From assembly GCA_900552075.1 (NCBI GenBank), contig URYL01000007.1:62001-126000 (forward strand): a DNA stretch of 64,000 nucleotides, in the 5' to 3' direction. Both the position numbers and the translations under genes were made by a program. The DNA is from an uncultured Bacteroides sp. (GTDB lineage Bacteria; Bacteroidota; Bacteroidia; Bacteroidales; Bacteroidaceae). The notes under the pieces were generated by a model. That model saw only the letters and a program-made list of their open reading frames with translations. It did not search any database and was not told where the DNA came from. Position 1 is the first letter of the stretch; each line of letters starts with the position of its first letter. Below, piece after piece: positions 41,441 to 49,815 of this stretch.

Positions 41441-43291
41441 TTGAAAGAATACAAGCTGACCGACTGGCTGCCTACCACCAAGAAAGAAGCCGAACTGAGG
41501 GGATGGAATGAACTGGATGTCATTATTTTCAGCGGGGATGCCTACGTGGACCATCCTTCTTTTGGAGCTGCCGTCATCGGACGAATGCTCGAAGCCAAAG
41601 GCCTGAAAGTGGCCATCATCCCTCAACCCAATTGGCGCGACGACTTGCGCGACTTCAAGAAATTGGGACGCCCTCGTCTGTTCTTCGGTGTTTCTGCCGG
41701 ATGCATGGACAGCATGGTCAACAAATACACAGCCAATAAACGACTGAGAAGTGAAGATGCGTATACTCCGGACGGACGCCACGACATGCGTCCGGAGTAT
41801 CCCAGTATTGTCTATACACAGATTCTGAAGAAGCTGTATCCCGACGTACCGGTGGTTTTGGGAGGTATTGAAGCTTCCCTACGACGACTGACACATTACG
41901 ACTACTGGGAAGAAAAGCTGCGTCCTTCCATCCTGGTGGAATCGGGAGCGGACTTGCTGATTTACGGCATGGGCGAAAAGCCTATTACGGAACTGAGTGA
42001 ACGACTGCTGAAAGTGGAAGGAGAAACGCATGCCGGCGACCTGCCGCACGACATTCCGCAAACGGCCTACCTGATTTCGCAGAAAGAAGTAACCAACTTG
42101 CCGGAGAATCCCAACGGACAAGGAGACCTTACCTTGTATTCCCATGAGGAATGTCTGAAAGACAAGAAAAAACAGGCACAGAATTTCCGACACATCGAGG
42201 AGGAATCCAACCGTTATGCCGCAGCCCGCATACTGCAACAGGTAGGCAAGCAAACGGTAGTTACCAATCCTCCCTATCCCCCGATGACACAAGGAGAGCT
42301 GGACATGTCGTTCGACCTACCTTATACCCGTCTGCCGCATCCCAAATACAAAAACAAACGGATTCCGGCATACGAGATGATTAAATTCTCTGTCAACATC
42401 CACCGGGGATGCTTTGGCGGATGCGCTTTCTGTACCATTTCGGCCCATCAGGGAAAGTTCATTGTCAGCCGAAGCGAGGAAAGCATTCTCAAGGAAGTGA
42501 AGGCCATCACCGAAATGCCCGACTTCAAAGGCTATCTGAGCGACTTGGGAGGTCCTTCGGCCAACATGTACCAGATGGGAGGAAAAGATACGTCCCTCTG
42601 TCAGCGTTGTAAACGCCCGTCGTGTATCCACCCCAAAATCTGCCCGAACTTGAATACCGACCATTATCCGCTGCTGGAAATTTATCATGCGGTAGACAGC
42701 TTGCCGGGCATCAAAAAAAGCTTTATCGGAAGCGGGGTACGCTACGACCTGCTGCTTCACCAAAGCAAGGACGCGAAAACCAACCAGAGTACCAAAGAAT
42801 ATACACGCGAACTGATTACACGCCACGTAAGCGGACGACTGAAGGTGGCACCGGAACATACCAGTGACAAGGTGCTCTACCTGATGCGCAAACCGCCCTT
42901 TGAGCAGTTCTATGAGTTCAAGCGTATCTTCGACAAAATCAATAAGGAAGCCGGACTGCGGCAGCAGATTATTCCTTATTTCATCAGCAGCCATCCCGGA
43001 TGTACGGAAGAGGATATGGCCGAACTGGCCGTCATCACCAAGAAGCTGGATTTCCATCTGGAGCAAGTGCAGGACTTCACGCCGACACCGATGACTGTAT
43101 CCACAGAGGCATGGTATACCGGCCTGCATCCCTACACCTTGGAACCCGTCTACTCGGCCAAAACGCCGCGTGAAAAGCTGGCCCAGCGTATGTTCTTCTT
43201 CTGGTACAAGCCCGAAGAACGCAAGGCCATCATCAACGAACTGCGGAAAATCGGCCGGAACGACTTGATTAATAAACTATACGGAAAATAA
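41441..43291 (+). CDS. YgiQ-family radical SAM protein
   Basis: The 616 residues match the YgiQ family (UPF0313). They have LTDWLPTTKKEAELRGWNELDVIIFSGDAYVDHPSFG at the start, PVVLGGIEASLRRLTHYDYW, the radical-SAM motif HRGCFGGCAFC near 320-331, and a second Cys-rich segment CQRCKRPSCIHPKICPN. The biochemical reaction of the family is not established. The frame has no ATG near its start. A stop codon lies three codons before 41441, so the start must be TTG at 41441 (or ATT at 41435). Confidence 0.93.
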   Translation: MKEYKLTDWLPTTKKEAELRGWNELDVIIFSGDAYVDHPSFGAAVIGRMLEAKGLKVAIIPQPNWRDDLRDFKKLGRPRLFFGVSAGCMDSMVNKYTANKRLRSEDAYTPDGRHDMRPEYPSIVYTQILKKLYPDVPVVLGGIEASLRRLTHYDYWEEKLRPSILVESGADLLIYGMGEKPITELSERLLKVEGETHAGDLPHDIPQTAYLISQKEVTNLPENPNGQGDLTLYSHEECLKDKKKQAQNFRHIEEESNRYAAARILQQVGKQTVVTNPPYPPMTQGELDMSFDLPYTRLPHPKYKNKRIPAYEMIKFSVNIHRGCFGGCAFCTISAHQGKFIVSRSEESILKEVKAITEMPDFKGYLSDLGGPSANMYQMGGKDTSLCQRCKRPSCIHPKICPNLNTDHYPLLEIYHAVDSLPGIKKSFIGSGVRYDLLLHQSKDAKTNQSTKEYTRELITRHVSGRLKVAPEHTSDKVLYLMRKPPFEQFYEFKRIFDKINKEAGLRQQIIPYFISSHPGCTEEDMAELAVITKKLDFHLEQVQDFTPTPMTVSTEAWYTGLHPYTLEPVYSAKTPREKLAQRMFFFWYKPEERKAIINELRKIGRNDLINKLYGK

Positions 43292-43316
43292 GGAGTCTAC
43301 GTGGGATTTGTCCGTG

Positions 43317-44234
43317 TCAGGCATGACGCGGACGAATCTTACGGACCACCGTTGACAATGTTTTCTGAATGGTCTTGGTCAGCACAATCAACGTGACGGC
43401 CACCAGAATCAGAAAAATTCCCCAAGCCTCCTGTGCCGTAAACTTTTCACCGAAAATCAAAGCACCGATACAGACAGCCGTCACCGGCTCCATGGCTCCC
43501 AGAACAGAGGTAAGCGTACCCCCGATATGCTGTACGGCCAACACCAGCGTGATATTGGAGATGACGGTCGGCACTACAGCCAACAGCACCAGATTCCCTA
43601 CCGACACAGCATCCGGCACCGGCTGTATTCCTTGATTGGTCAGCGCCTTCACGGCAAACATCACCGTGCTGACAATAAACACATAAAAAGCCAGTTTCCG
43701 CCCGTTCATATCGCGCAGGCGGGATTTGTTGACAGCCACAATGTAACTGGCGTAGCATACTGCCGAAAGCAGGACGATAATCACCCCCGACGCCTCAAAC
43801 GACAATTCATCTCCTTTTAATGAAAGTTCGGACACTCCGTACACCGCCAGCAGAATGGCAACCCATGTCACCCACGACGCCTTCTCACGAAACAGCCCCC
43901 ACATCAGCAAGGTGACGAACACTGGATAGGTGAAATGCAGGGTAGTGGCCACTCCCGCCCCCATAAAACCATATCCCCAGAACAAGAACATGGCTGAACC
44001 TGTATAAAACAATCCCAACAAAAGAAATAGCGGAATATCCCGCAGCTCTATGTGAAACGATTCCTTCTTCACCTTCATCATCACCCCCAAAGCAAAGGTG
44101 GCAAAAAGGAACCGATAGAAAAGAATGGAATCAAACATCATCCCTTTCTGCATCAGCGGAAGGGTAAACAAGGGAATCAAACCGAATGTCACCGAAGTGG
44201 CAAGTCCATAGAAAAATCCTTTCAAACTGTTCAT
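43317..44234 (-). CDS. EamA/DMT-family transporter
   Basis: This 305-residue membrane protein has ten hydrophobic segments in two EamA repeats. The first begins LKGFFYGLATSVTFGLIPLF and includes FWGYGFMGAGVATTLHFTYPVF. The second contains GGTLTSVLGAMEPVTAVCIGALIFGEKFTAQEAWGI, a typical EamA signature. The family exports metabolites or amino acids; the substrate is unknown. Start 44234 (MNSLKGFF) is favoured over 44273 because the -7 box lies at 44261-44268. Confidence 0.88.
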   Translation of the reverse strand: MNSLKGFFYGLATSVTFGLIPLFTLPLMQKGMMFDSILFYRFLFATFALGVMMKVKKESFHIELRDIPLFLLLGLFYTGSAMFLFWGYGFMGAGVATTLHFTYPVFVTLLMWGLFREKASWVTWVAILLAVYGVSELSLKGDELSFEASGVIIVLLSAVCYASYIVAVNKSRLRDMNGRKLAFYVFIVSTVMFAVKALTNQGIQPVPDAVSVGNLVLLAVVPTVISNITLVLAVQHIGGTLTSVLGAMEPVTAVCIGALIFGEKFTAQEAWGIFLILVAVTLIVLTKTIQKTLSTVVRKIRPRHA

Positions 44235-44260
44235 ACTGCGAAATGTAAGAATAAGTGCCG

Positions 44261-44268
44261 CAAAGGTA
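44261..44268 (-). promoter_or_regulatory. -7 box of the EamA transporter gene
   Basis: The minus strand reads TACCTTTG, 26 bp before the start at 44234. Confidence 0.48.
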
Positions 44269-44295
44269 CACAATTCAGACCGATATACCTAACAC

Positions 44296-44341
44296 AAAAG
44301 AGGCCACAGAAACCTTCATCAGGTTTCTGCAGCCTCTTTCA
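44296..44341 (-). terminator. Terminator of the acn-icd-gltA operon
   Basis: A long stem, AAAGAGGC...ACAGAAACCT with AGGTTTCTG...GCCTCTTT, has a 5-nt loop. It is 20 bp after the gltA stop. Confidence 0.8.
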
Positions 44342-44360
44342 TCTATTTCTATCGCAAAAA

Positions 44361-45701
44361 TCAGCGGTCTTTTATCGGCTTGTAGTCCACTTCCTCCAGC
44401 ACGTTCTTGTAGGCCGGACGGATGATGCGGCGGCCTTCGAAATTCAGCTCTTCAATGCGGTGTGCCGTCCATCCTACGATACGAGCCATGGCAAACAGCG
44501 GCGTATAGATTTCATGCGGCAATCCCATCAATTCGTAGATAAATCCCGAATAGAAGTCCACGTTGGAACATACCTGCTTCTTGGTACCTTTCACCTTCTT
44601 GAAACATTCTATGGCACGCTGTTCCAACAGTTCCAGGAAAGCAAATTCCTTTTCGCATCCCTTTTCTGCCACCAGCTCGCCGGCCAGTTCCTTCAGCAAA
44701 ACCGCACGCGGGTCGGAAATGGTATACACCGCATGACCGATACCGTAAATCAGTCCACTGCCGTCGTATGCCTCCTTGTTCAACATGCGGGTCAGGTACG
44801 TATCAATCTCATCCACATTCGTCCAATCGGAAATCACCTCTTTCAGATGATGGAACATCTTGACCACCTGAATGTTGGCACCACCATGTAACGGACCTTT
44901 CAAAGAACCGATACCGGCTGCAATGCTGGAATAGGTATCCGTACGGGTAGAGCTGGTGACACGTACTGTAAACGTAGAGTTGTTACCACCTCCGTGTTCA
45001 GCCTGCAATACCAACAGCAAGTCGAGCATACGGGCTTCCAGCGGTGTAAAGTCCTTTTTAATCATATAAAGGAAATTCTCCGCCAGCGACAGGTTTTCGT
45101 GCGGGTGACGGATATGCAAGGAACGTCCGTGGATGCTATGACGATAAATGTTGTAAGCATACGCAATGATGGTCGGAAACTTCGAAATCAGCTCGATGGA
45201 CTGACGCATCAGGTTGTCACGTGAAATGTCATCCGGATTCGGGTCGAACGTATACATCTCCAGCACACTACGCGCCAGGATGTTCATGATGTTCTGACCT
45301 TCCAGATCGATGATGTTCATCGTGGTCTTCTTGTCGAGCGGCATGTTGTCGTTAATCAGTTCCTTGAACGACGCCAGCTGTTCGCTGTCCGGGAGTTCCC
45401 CCGAAAGCAACAGATAAGCCACTTCCTCAAAACCGAAACGCTTTTCGCGCAACAACGCATGCGCGATGTCGTCCAAATCGTATCCACGATAAAACAACTT
45501 GCCCGGAATCGGTTTCAGTCCCTGGTCGGTACGTTCATAACCCACCACATTACCAATCTTCGTCAGTCCCACCAGTACTCCCGTACCGTCTTCATTACGA
45601 AGGCCTCGCTTCACGTTGTACTTTGTAAACAGTTCATTGTCTATACGGCATGCCTGCTTGGCACATTCGGAAAGCTTGTAAACGATATATTCCTTCTTCA
45701 T
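44361..45701 (-). CDS. gltA: Citrate synthase
   Basis: This enzyme condenses oxaloacetate and acetyl-CoA to citrate. The 446 residues show LFYRGYDLDDIAHALL, the histidine motif AEHGGGNNSTFTVRV, LKGPLHGGANIQVVKMF, GLIYGIGHAVYTISDPRA and DFYSGFIYELMGLP. It is the last gene of an acn-icd-gltA cluster that carries citrate to 2-oxoglutarate for glutamate synthesis. It lies 46 bp after icd. Confidence 0.95.
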   Translation of the reverse strand: MKKEYIVYKLSECAKQACRIDNELFTKYNVKRGLRNEDGTGVLVGLTKIGNVVGYERTDQGLKPIPGKLFYRGYDLDDIAHALLREKRFGFEEVAYLLLSGELPDSEQLASFKELINDNMPLDKKTTMNIIDLEGQNIMNILARSVLEMYTFDPNPDDISRDNLMRQSIELISKFPTIIAYAYNIYRHSIHGRSLHIRHPHENLSLAENFLYMIKKDFTPLEARMLDLLLVLQAEHGGGNNSTFTVRVTSSTRTDTYSSIAAGIGSLKGPLHGGANIQVVKMFHHLKEVISDWTNVDEIDTYLTRMLNKEAYDGSGLIYGIGHAVYTISDPRAVLLKELAGELVAEKGCEKEFAFLELLEQRAIECFKKVKGTKKQVCSNVDFYSGFIYELMGLPHEIYTPLFAMARIVGWTAHRIEELNFEGRRIIRPAYKNVLEEVDYKPIKDR

Positions 45702-45747
45702 AAACTTCTTCTTTTATCCGTTAATCACTCCAACAAAAAAATCGTCC

Positions 45748-47013
45748 TTACAGCAGTTCAACGATTCTCTGTCCAAAATCTTTAGTTCCCAGTGCGTTTC
45801 CTTTTGGCATGAAACGAGCCAGGTCTGCAGTAGCCTCTCCATTGGAGAATGCTTTTTCCAGTGCATTCACAATCAGCTGGGCAGCTTCTTTCCAACCCAT
45901 GTATTCCAGCATCATCACCGATGACAACAACAGAGAACAAGGATTGACCACATCCTGTCCGGCAATGTTCGGTGCCGTGCCGTGAGTAGCCTCAAAAATG
46001 GCATGTCCAGTCTTATAATTGATGTTGGCACCCGGTGCGATACCAATACCGCCCACCATGGCAGCCAGCTGGTCGGAAATATAGTCTCCGTTCAAGTTCA
46101 ATGTGGCAATCACGGAATATTCTTCCGGCAGCAACAGGGTATTCTGCAGGAACGCATCGGCAATACAGTCCTTCACCACCAGTTTACCTTCATTGAGGGC
46201 TTTGGCTACGGCCGCCTTGGCCGATTCCTCACCCAGGTCTTTCTTCAAACGCTCATATTCGTTCATGGTGAAAGTACGATCCTTGAATTCTGTTTCAGCC
46301 ACTTCATATCCCCAGCGCTTGAAGCCTCCTTCGGTAAACTTCATGATGTTTCCTTTATGTACCAGTGTCACTGAAGGCAGTCCGTTGTCCAGTGCAAATT
46401 GGATGGCCGCACGTACCAACCGCTGTGTACCTTCCTTCGATACCGGTTTCACGCCGAATGAAGAAGTCTCCGGGAAACGTACCTTGGTAACCCCCATCTC
46501 GTCGTGCAAGAACTTATAGAACTTCTGTGCTTCAGGAGTACCCTGTTCCCATTCGATACCGGCATAAATATCCTCTGTATTTTCACGGAAAATATACATA
46601 TTCACCTTATGAGGCTCTTTCACTGGAGAAACCACCCCCTTGAACCAACGTACCGGACGCAGGCAGACATACAAGTCGAGAGTCTGGCGCAATGCCACAT
46701 TCAACGAACGGATACCTCCACCTACCGGAGTGGTCAGCGGACCCTTGATACCTACCAGGTATTCCTTGAATGCATCCAGAGTAGCTTGGGGCAGCCATTC
46801 ACCCGTCTTTTCAAATGCCTTGCCACCTGCCAGCACTTCTTTCCATTCAATGCTGCGCTTGCCCACATAGGCCAACTCTACTGCTGAATTGACAATTTTC
46901 TGACATACCGGAGTAATTTCAGCACCTACTCCATCTCCTTCGATAAAAGGAATCACCACATTGTCGGGAACCATCAGTTTCCCGTCTTCCATATACATCT
47001 TGCTGTTACTCAT
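45748..47013 (-). CDS. icd: Isocitrate dehydrogenase (NADP-dependent type)
   Basis: This 421-residue enzyme converts isocitrate to 2-oxoglutarate, CO2 and NADPH. It has IPFIEGDGVGAEITPV, the substrate motif TTPVGGGIRSLNVALRQTLDLYVCLRP, the metal-binding DCIADAFLQ and the NADP-type loop GHAIFEATHGTAPNIAG. Length and motifs match the bacterial Icd family. It is 7 bp downstream of acn. Confidence 0.95.
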   Translation of the reverse strand: MSNSKMYMEDGKLMVPDNVVIPFIEGDGVGAEITPVCQKIVNSAVELAYVGKRSIEWKEVLAGGKAFEKTGEWLPQATLDAFKEYLVGIKGPLTTPVGGGIRSLNVALRQTLDLYVCLRPVRWFKGVVSPVKEPHKVNMYIFRENTEDIYAGIEWEQGTPEAQKFYKFLHDEMGVTKVRFPETSSFGVKPVSKEGTQRLVRAAIQFALDNGLPSVTLVHKGNIMKFTEGGFKRWGYEVAETEFKDRTFTMNEYERLKKDLGEESAKAAVAKALNEGKLVVKDCIADAFLQNTLLLPEEYSVIATLNLNGDYISDQLAAMVGGIGIAPGANINYKTGHAIFEATHGTAPNIAGQDVVNPCSLLLSSVMMLEYMGWKEAAQLIVNALEKAFSNGEATADLARFMPKGNALGTKDFGQRIVELL

Positions 47014-47020
47014 ATCTTCC

Positions 47021-49276
47021 TTATTTTTTAAAGGTGTTCAACGCAGAACCTGCCTTGAACCAGTTAATTTGCATTTCGTTATAAGTGTGAAGCACTTCGA
47101 AAGTTTCCGTCGTACCTTCATCGTGCGTCAGCACAGCATAAAGCGGATGTCCCGGGGCAAAATGCTGCAATCCCAGGATAGAAATCCGGTCGTGTTCACG
47201 CACCTTGTCGTAATCGTCCTTGTTGGCAAAAGTCAGCGCCAGCATACCCTGTTTCTTCAGGTTGGTTTCATGGATACGAGCAAAGCTCTTGGCCAAAATC
47301 ACCCGCACGTTCAGGAAACGCGGTTCCATGGCCGCATGTTCCCGGCTGGAACCTTCTCCGTAGTTTTCTTCTGCTACGACGATAGAACCCATGCCTTTTG
47401 CCTTGTATTGTTTAGCTACTGCCGAAACCGCTTCGTATTCACCGGTCAGCTGATTCCATACACAATTGGTCTTGCCATTGAAGGCATTGACTGCGCCCAT
47501 CAGCATGTTATCGGAAATATTTTCCAAGTGGCCACGGAAACGCAACCACGGTCCGGCCATCGAAATATGGTCAGTCGTACATTTCCCCTGTGTCTTGATC
47601 AGCAGCGGCAGTTCCAGAAAGTCTTCACCGTTCCATGGAGCAAACGGTTCCAGCTTCTGCAAGCGCTGTGAATCCGGCTGAATAGTGACTTCCACCTTGC
47701 CTCCGTCGGCCGAAGGAGCCACATACCCGTTGTCATCCACCGTAAAGCCTTTCAAAGGCAAGGTCTCTCCTGTAGGCGGATCCAATTTCACGGCTTCACC
47801 CTTTTCATTCGTCAAGGTATCCGTCAGCGGATTGAAGCACAAATCTCCGGCAATGGCAAAGGCTACCGCCATTTCCGGTGAAGCGATGAAGGCATGTGTA
47901 TTCGGGTTGCCATCGGCACGTTTGGCAAAGTTACGGTTGAACGAAGTTACGATGGAATTAGCCCGCAACGGATCGTCGGTCACACGCTTCCACTGACCGA
48001 TACATGGACCGCAGGCATTGGTCATCACCACGCCACCGATACTTTTCAGGTCTTCAATCATGCCGTCGCGCTGGGCCGTGCAATACACCTGCTCGGACCC
48101 CGGGTTGATAATCAGCGAAGCCTGCATCTTCAGTCCCTTCGCCTTTACCTGACGGGCTACTGAAGCTGCCCGACTCAAATCCTGATAAGAAGAGTTGGTG
48201 CAGGAGCCAATCAGTCCCACTTCCATCTTCTGCGGGAAACCTTCCTTCTTCACACGGGCCGCAAATTCCGAAATCGGACAAGCCGCATCGGGAGTGAACG
48301 GACCGTTTACATACGGTTCCAAAGCTGAAAGATCGATTTCAATCAACCGGTCATAGTATTTCTCCGGAGCCTGTGCCACTTCCGCATCCGCCTGCAAGTC
48401 GGCGGCATTGGCCTCAGCCAGTGAAGCAATCTCCTCACGGCCAGTCGCACACAGGTAGCGTTTCATTTCCTCATCGTACGGGAAGACCGAAGTCGTGGCT
48501 CCCACTTCCGCTCCCATGTTGCAGATGGTAGCCTTTCCGGTAGCCGACAACGAATGCGTTCCTTCTCCAAAATATTCGATGATGGCATTGGTTCCCCCTT
48601 TCACGGTCAGAATACCTGCCAACTTCAAAATCACATCCTTCGGCGAAGCCCAACCGTTCAGTTTACCGGTCAGCTTCACACCAATCAGTTTCGGCATCTT
48701 CAGTTCCCATTCCATGCCGGTCATCACGTCCACTGCGTCGGCACCACCTACGCCGATAGCAATCATACCCAAGCCACCCGCATTCGGCGTATGAGAATCG
48801 GTACCCACCATCATTCCGCCCGGGAATGCATAGTTCTCAAGCACCACCTGATGGATGATTCCTGCTCCCGGCTTCCAGAATCCGATGCCGTATTTCGATG
48901 CCACACTCTTCAAGAAGTCATATACCTCTTTATTTGTAGTACAAGCGGAAGGCAAATCCTCTTCCACTCCTTTATATGCTTGAATCAAATGGTCGCAATG
49001 TACAGTGGCAGGCACTGCCGATACAGATTTCCCGGCATTCATAAACTGCAGCAACGCCATCTGTGCCGTGGCATCCTGCATGGCTACCCGGTCGGGACGG
49101 AAATTGACATACTCTTCTCCCCGACGGAACGGAACCATCGTGTGCTCGTCGTACAAATGGGCATACAATATTTTTTCGGCCAAGGTCATGGCACGTCCCA
49201 GTTTCTTCCGGGCTTTTCCTACTTTTTCCGCATACGACGCATAGAACGTCTTCTGCATTTCCATGTCATAAATCAT
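47021..49276 (-). CDS. acn: Aconitate hydratase
   Basis: The 751-residue, mitochondrial-like aconitase isomerises citrate to isocitrate with a 4Fe-4S cluster. Cluster ligands are in LIGSCTNSSYQDL and NACGPCIGQWKR. Other signs are VGTDSHTPNAGGLGMIAIGVGG, SFNRNFAKRADGNP and the swivel-domain GEGSSREHAAMEPR. Met codons at 49276, 49264 and 49258 are all possible starts. First gene of the acn-icd-gltA operon. Confidence 0.95.
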   Translation of the reverse strand: MIYDMEMQKTFYASYAEKVGKARKKLGRAMTLAEKILYAHLYDEHTMVPFRRGEEYVNFRPDRVAMQDATAQMALLQFMNAGKSVSAVPATVHCDHLIQAYKGVEEDLPSACTTNKEVYDFLKSVASKYGIGFWKPGAGIIHQVVLENYAFPGGMMVGTDSHTPNAGGLGMIAIGVGGADAVDVMTGMEWELKMPKLIGVKLTGKLNGWASPKDVILKLAGILTVKGGTNAIIEYFGEGTHSLSATGKATICNMGAEVGATTSVFPYDEEMKRYLCATGREEIASLAEANAADLQADAEVAQAPEKYYDRLIEIDLSALEPYVNGPFTPDAACPISEFAARVKKEGFPQKMEVGLIGSCTNSSYQDLSRAASVARQVKAKGLKMQASLIINPGSEQVYCTAQRDGMIEDLKSIGGVVMTNACGPCIGQWKRVTDDPLRANSIVTSFNRNFAKRADGNPNTHAFIASPEMAVAFAIAGDLCFNPLTDTLTNEKGEAVKLDPPTGETLPLKGFTVDDNGYVAPSADGGKVEVTIQPDSQRLQKLEPFAPWNGEDFLELPLLIKTQGKCTTDHISMAGPWLRFRGHLENISDNMLMGAVNAFNGKTNCVWNQLTGEYEAVSAVAKQYKAKGMGSIVVAEENYGEGSSREHAAMEPRFLNVRVILAKSFARIHETNLKKQGMLALTFANKDDYDKVREHDRISILGLQHFAPGHPLYAVLTHDEGTTETFEVLHTYNEMQINWFKAGSALNTFKK

Positions 49277-49305
49277 CTGAGCAATCCTTTTTATAACTTA
49301 GTGCG

Positions 49306-49313
49306 CAAATATA
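49306..49313 (-). promoter_or_regulatory. Putative acn -7 box
   Basis: The minus strand reads TATATTTG, 29 bp before the start. No -33 box at standard spacing. Confidence 0.42.
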
Positions 49314-49562
49314 TCGAAAATAAACCACAAAATTGTCTTTAAAAGTGATAAAAAAACAACAAACTGCTATTTATTGTTACATCTTCTTGACAATCTACAT
49401 CTTCAAAGAAGAAATTCCAGCCGTTTTTTGGCAGACACATCTGCAAACTGAAAAATACTTACATATTTTTACTATTCTCTCTCACAGAACTGGAATTTCC
49501 AGCAATATACGATGAGAATCTGACAAATGCAAGCATCTTAATCAAAATATCAACTTATCCGA
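49314..49562. other. Divergent intergenic region acn / hppA, left part
   Basis: AT-rich DNA with no supported gene. It contains a perfect 13-bp palindrome CTGGAA-T-TTCCAG at 49490-49502 and a half copy GAAATTCCAG at 49411-49420, possible binding sites for an unknown regulator. Array D follows to the right. Confidence 0.5.
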
Positions 49563-49658
49563 TTTATGTTTCCCGTGCGGGAAACATACGTTTTCCTAAG
49601 CAGAAACGTACAGTTCCGCCAAGGGAAACGTAGGGCTCCGCCAGCAGAAACGTAAAAA
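49563..49658. repeat. Array D: four 22-bp palindromic units, TATG to TAAAA
   Basis: Unit starts fall at 49565, 49587, 49609, 49631 and the closing TAAA at 49653, exactly 22 bp apart. The first unit is a near-perfect palindrome, ATGTTTCCCG-TG-CGGGAAACAT. The ends are inverted copies of each other (TTTATGTTTC and GAAACGTAAA). Unit number, period, ends and consensus match array B, with 65 of 90 bases identical over the core. Lies between acn and hppA, 158 bp upstream of the hppA ATG. Confidence 0.88.
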
Positions 49659-49783
49659 AGAACGAGACTTTTTACGCATTATTTCATTATAGTTTCAAAT
49701 CACCCTATCCATCAGCCACATTATCCGCCTTTTCAGCCACTGGAATCCATTGAATTTTATGTGGTTATTCCAAAGATTTTTTG

Positions 49784-49791
49784 TAAGTTTG
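49784..49791 (+). promoter_or_regulatory. hppA -7 box
   Basis: TAAGTTTG lies 24 bp before the ATG at 49816. It rules out the upstream in-frame TTG at 49750. Confidence 0.5.
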
Positions 49792-49815
49792 AGGAAACTC
49801 TTATATCAAGATATT

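Noticed and set aside
42317..43129. 270-codon minus-strand frame inside the YgiQ-family gene
   Set aside because: It lies wholly opposite a conserved radical-SAM gene and shows no family motif.
49333..49515. 60-codon frame between acn and hppA
   Set aside because: It starts with a non-ATG codon, has no recognisable family and lies in AT-rich intergenic DNA.
494..49658. CRISPR arrays
   Set aside because: The periodic regions have 10-16 bp palindromic cores with 21-22 bp period, no unique spacers of 30 bp and no cas genes.
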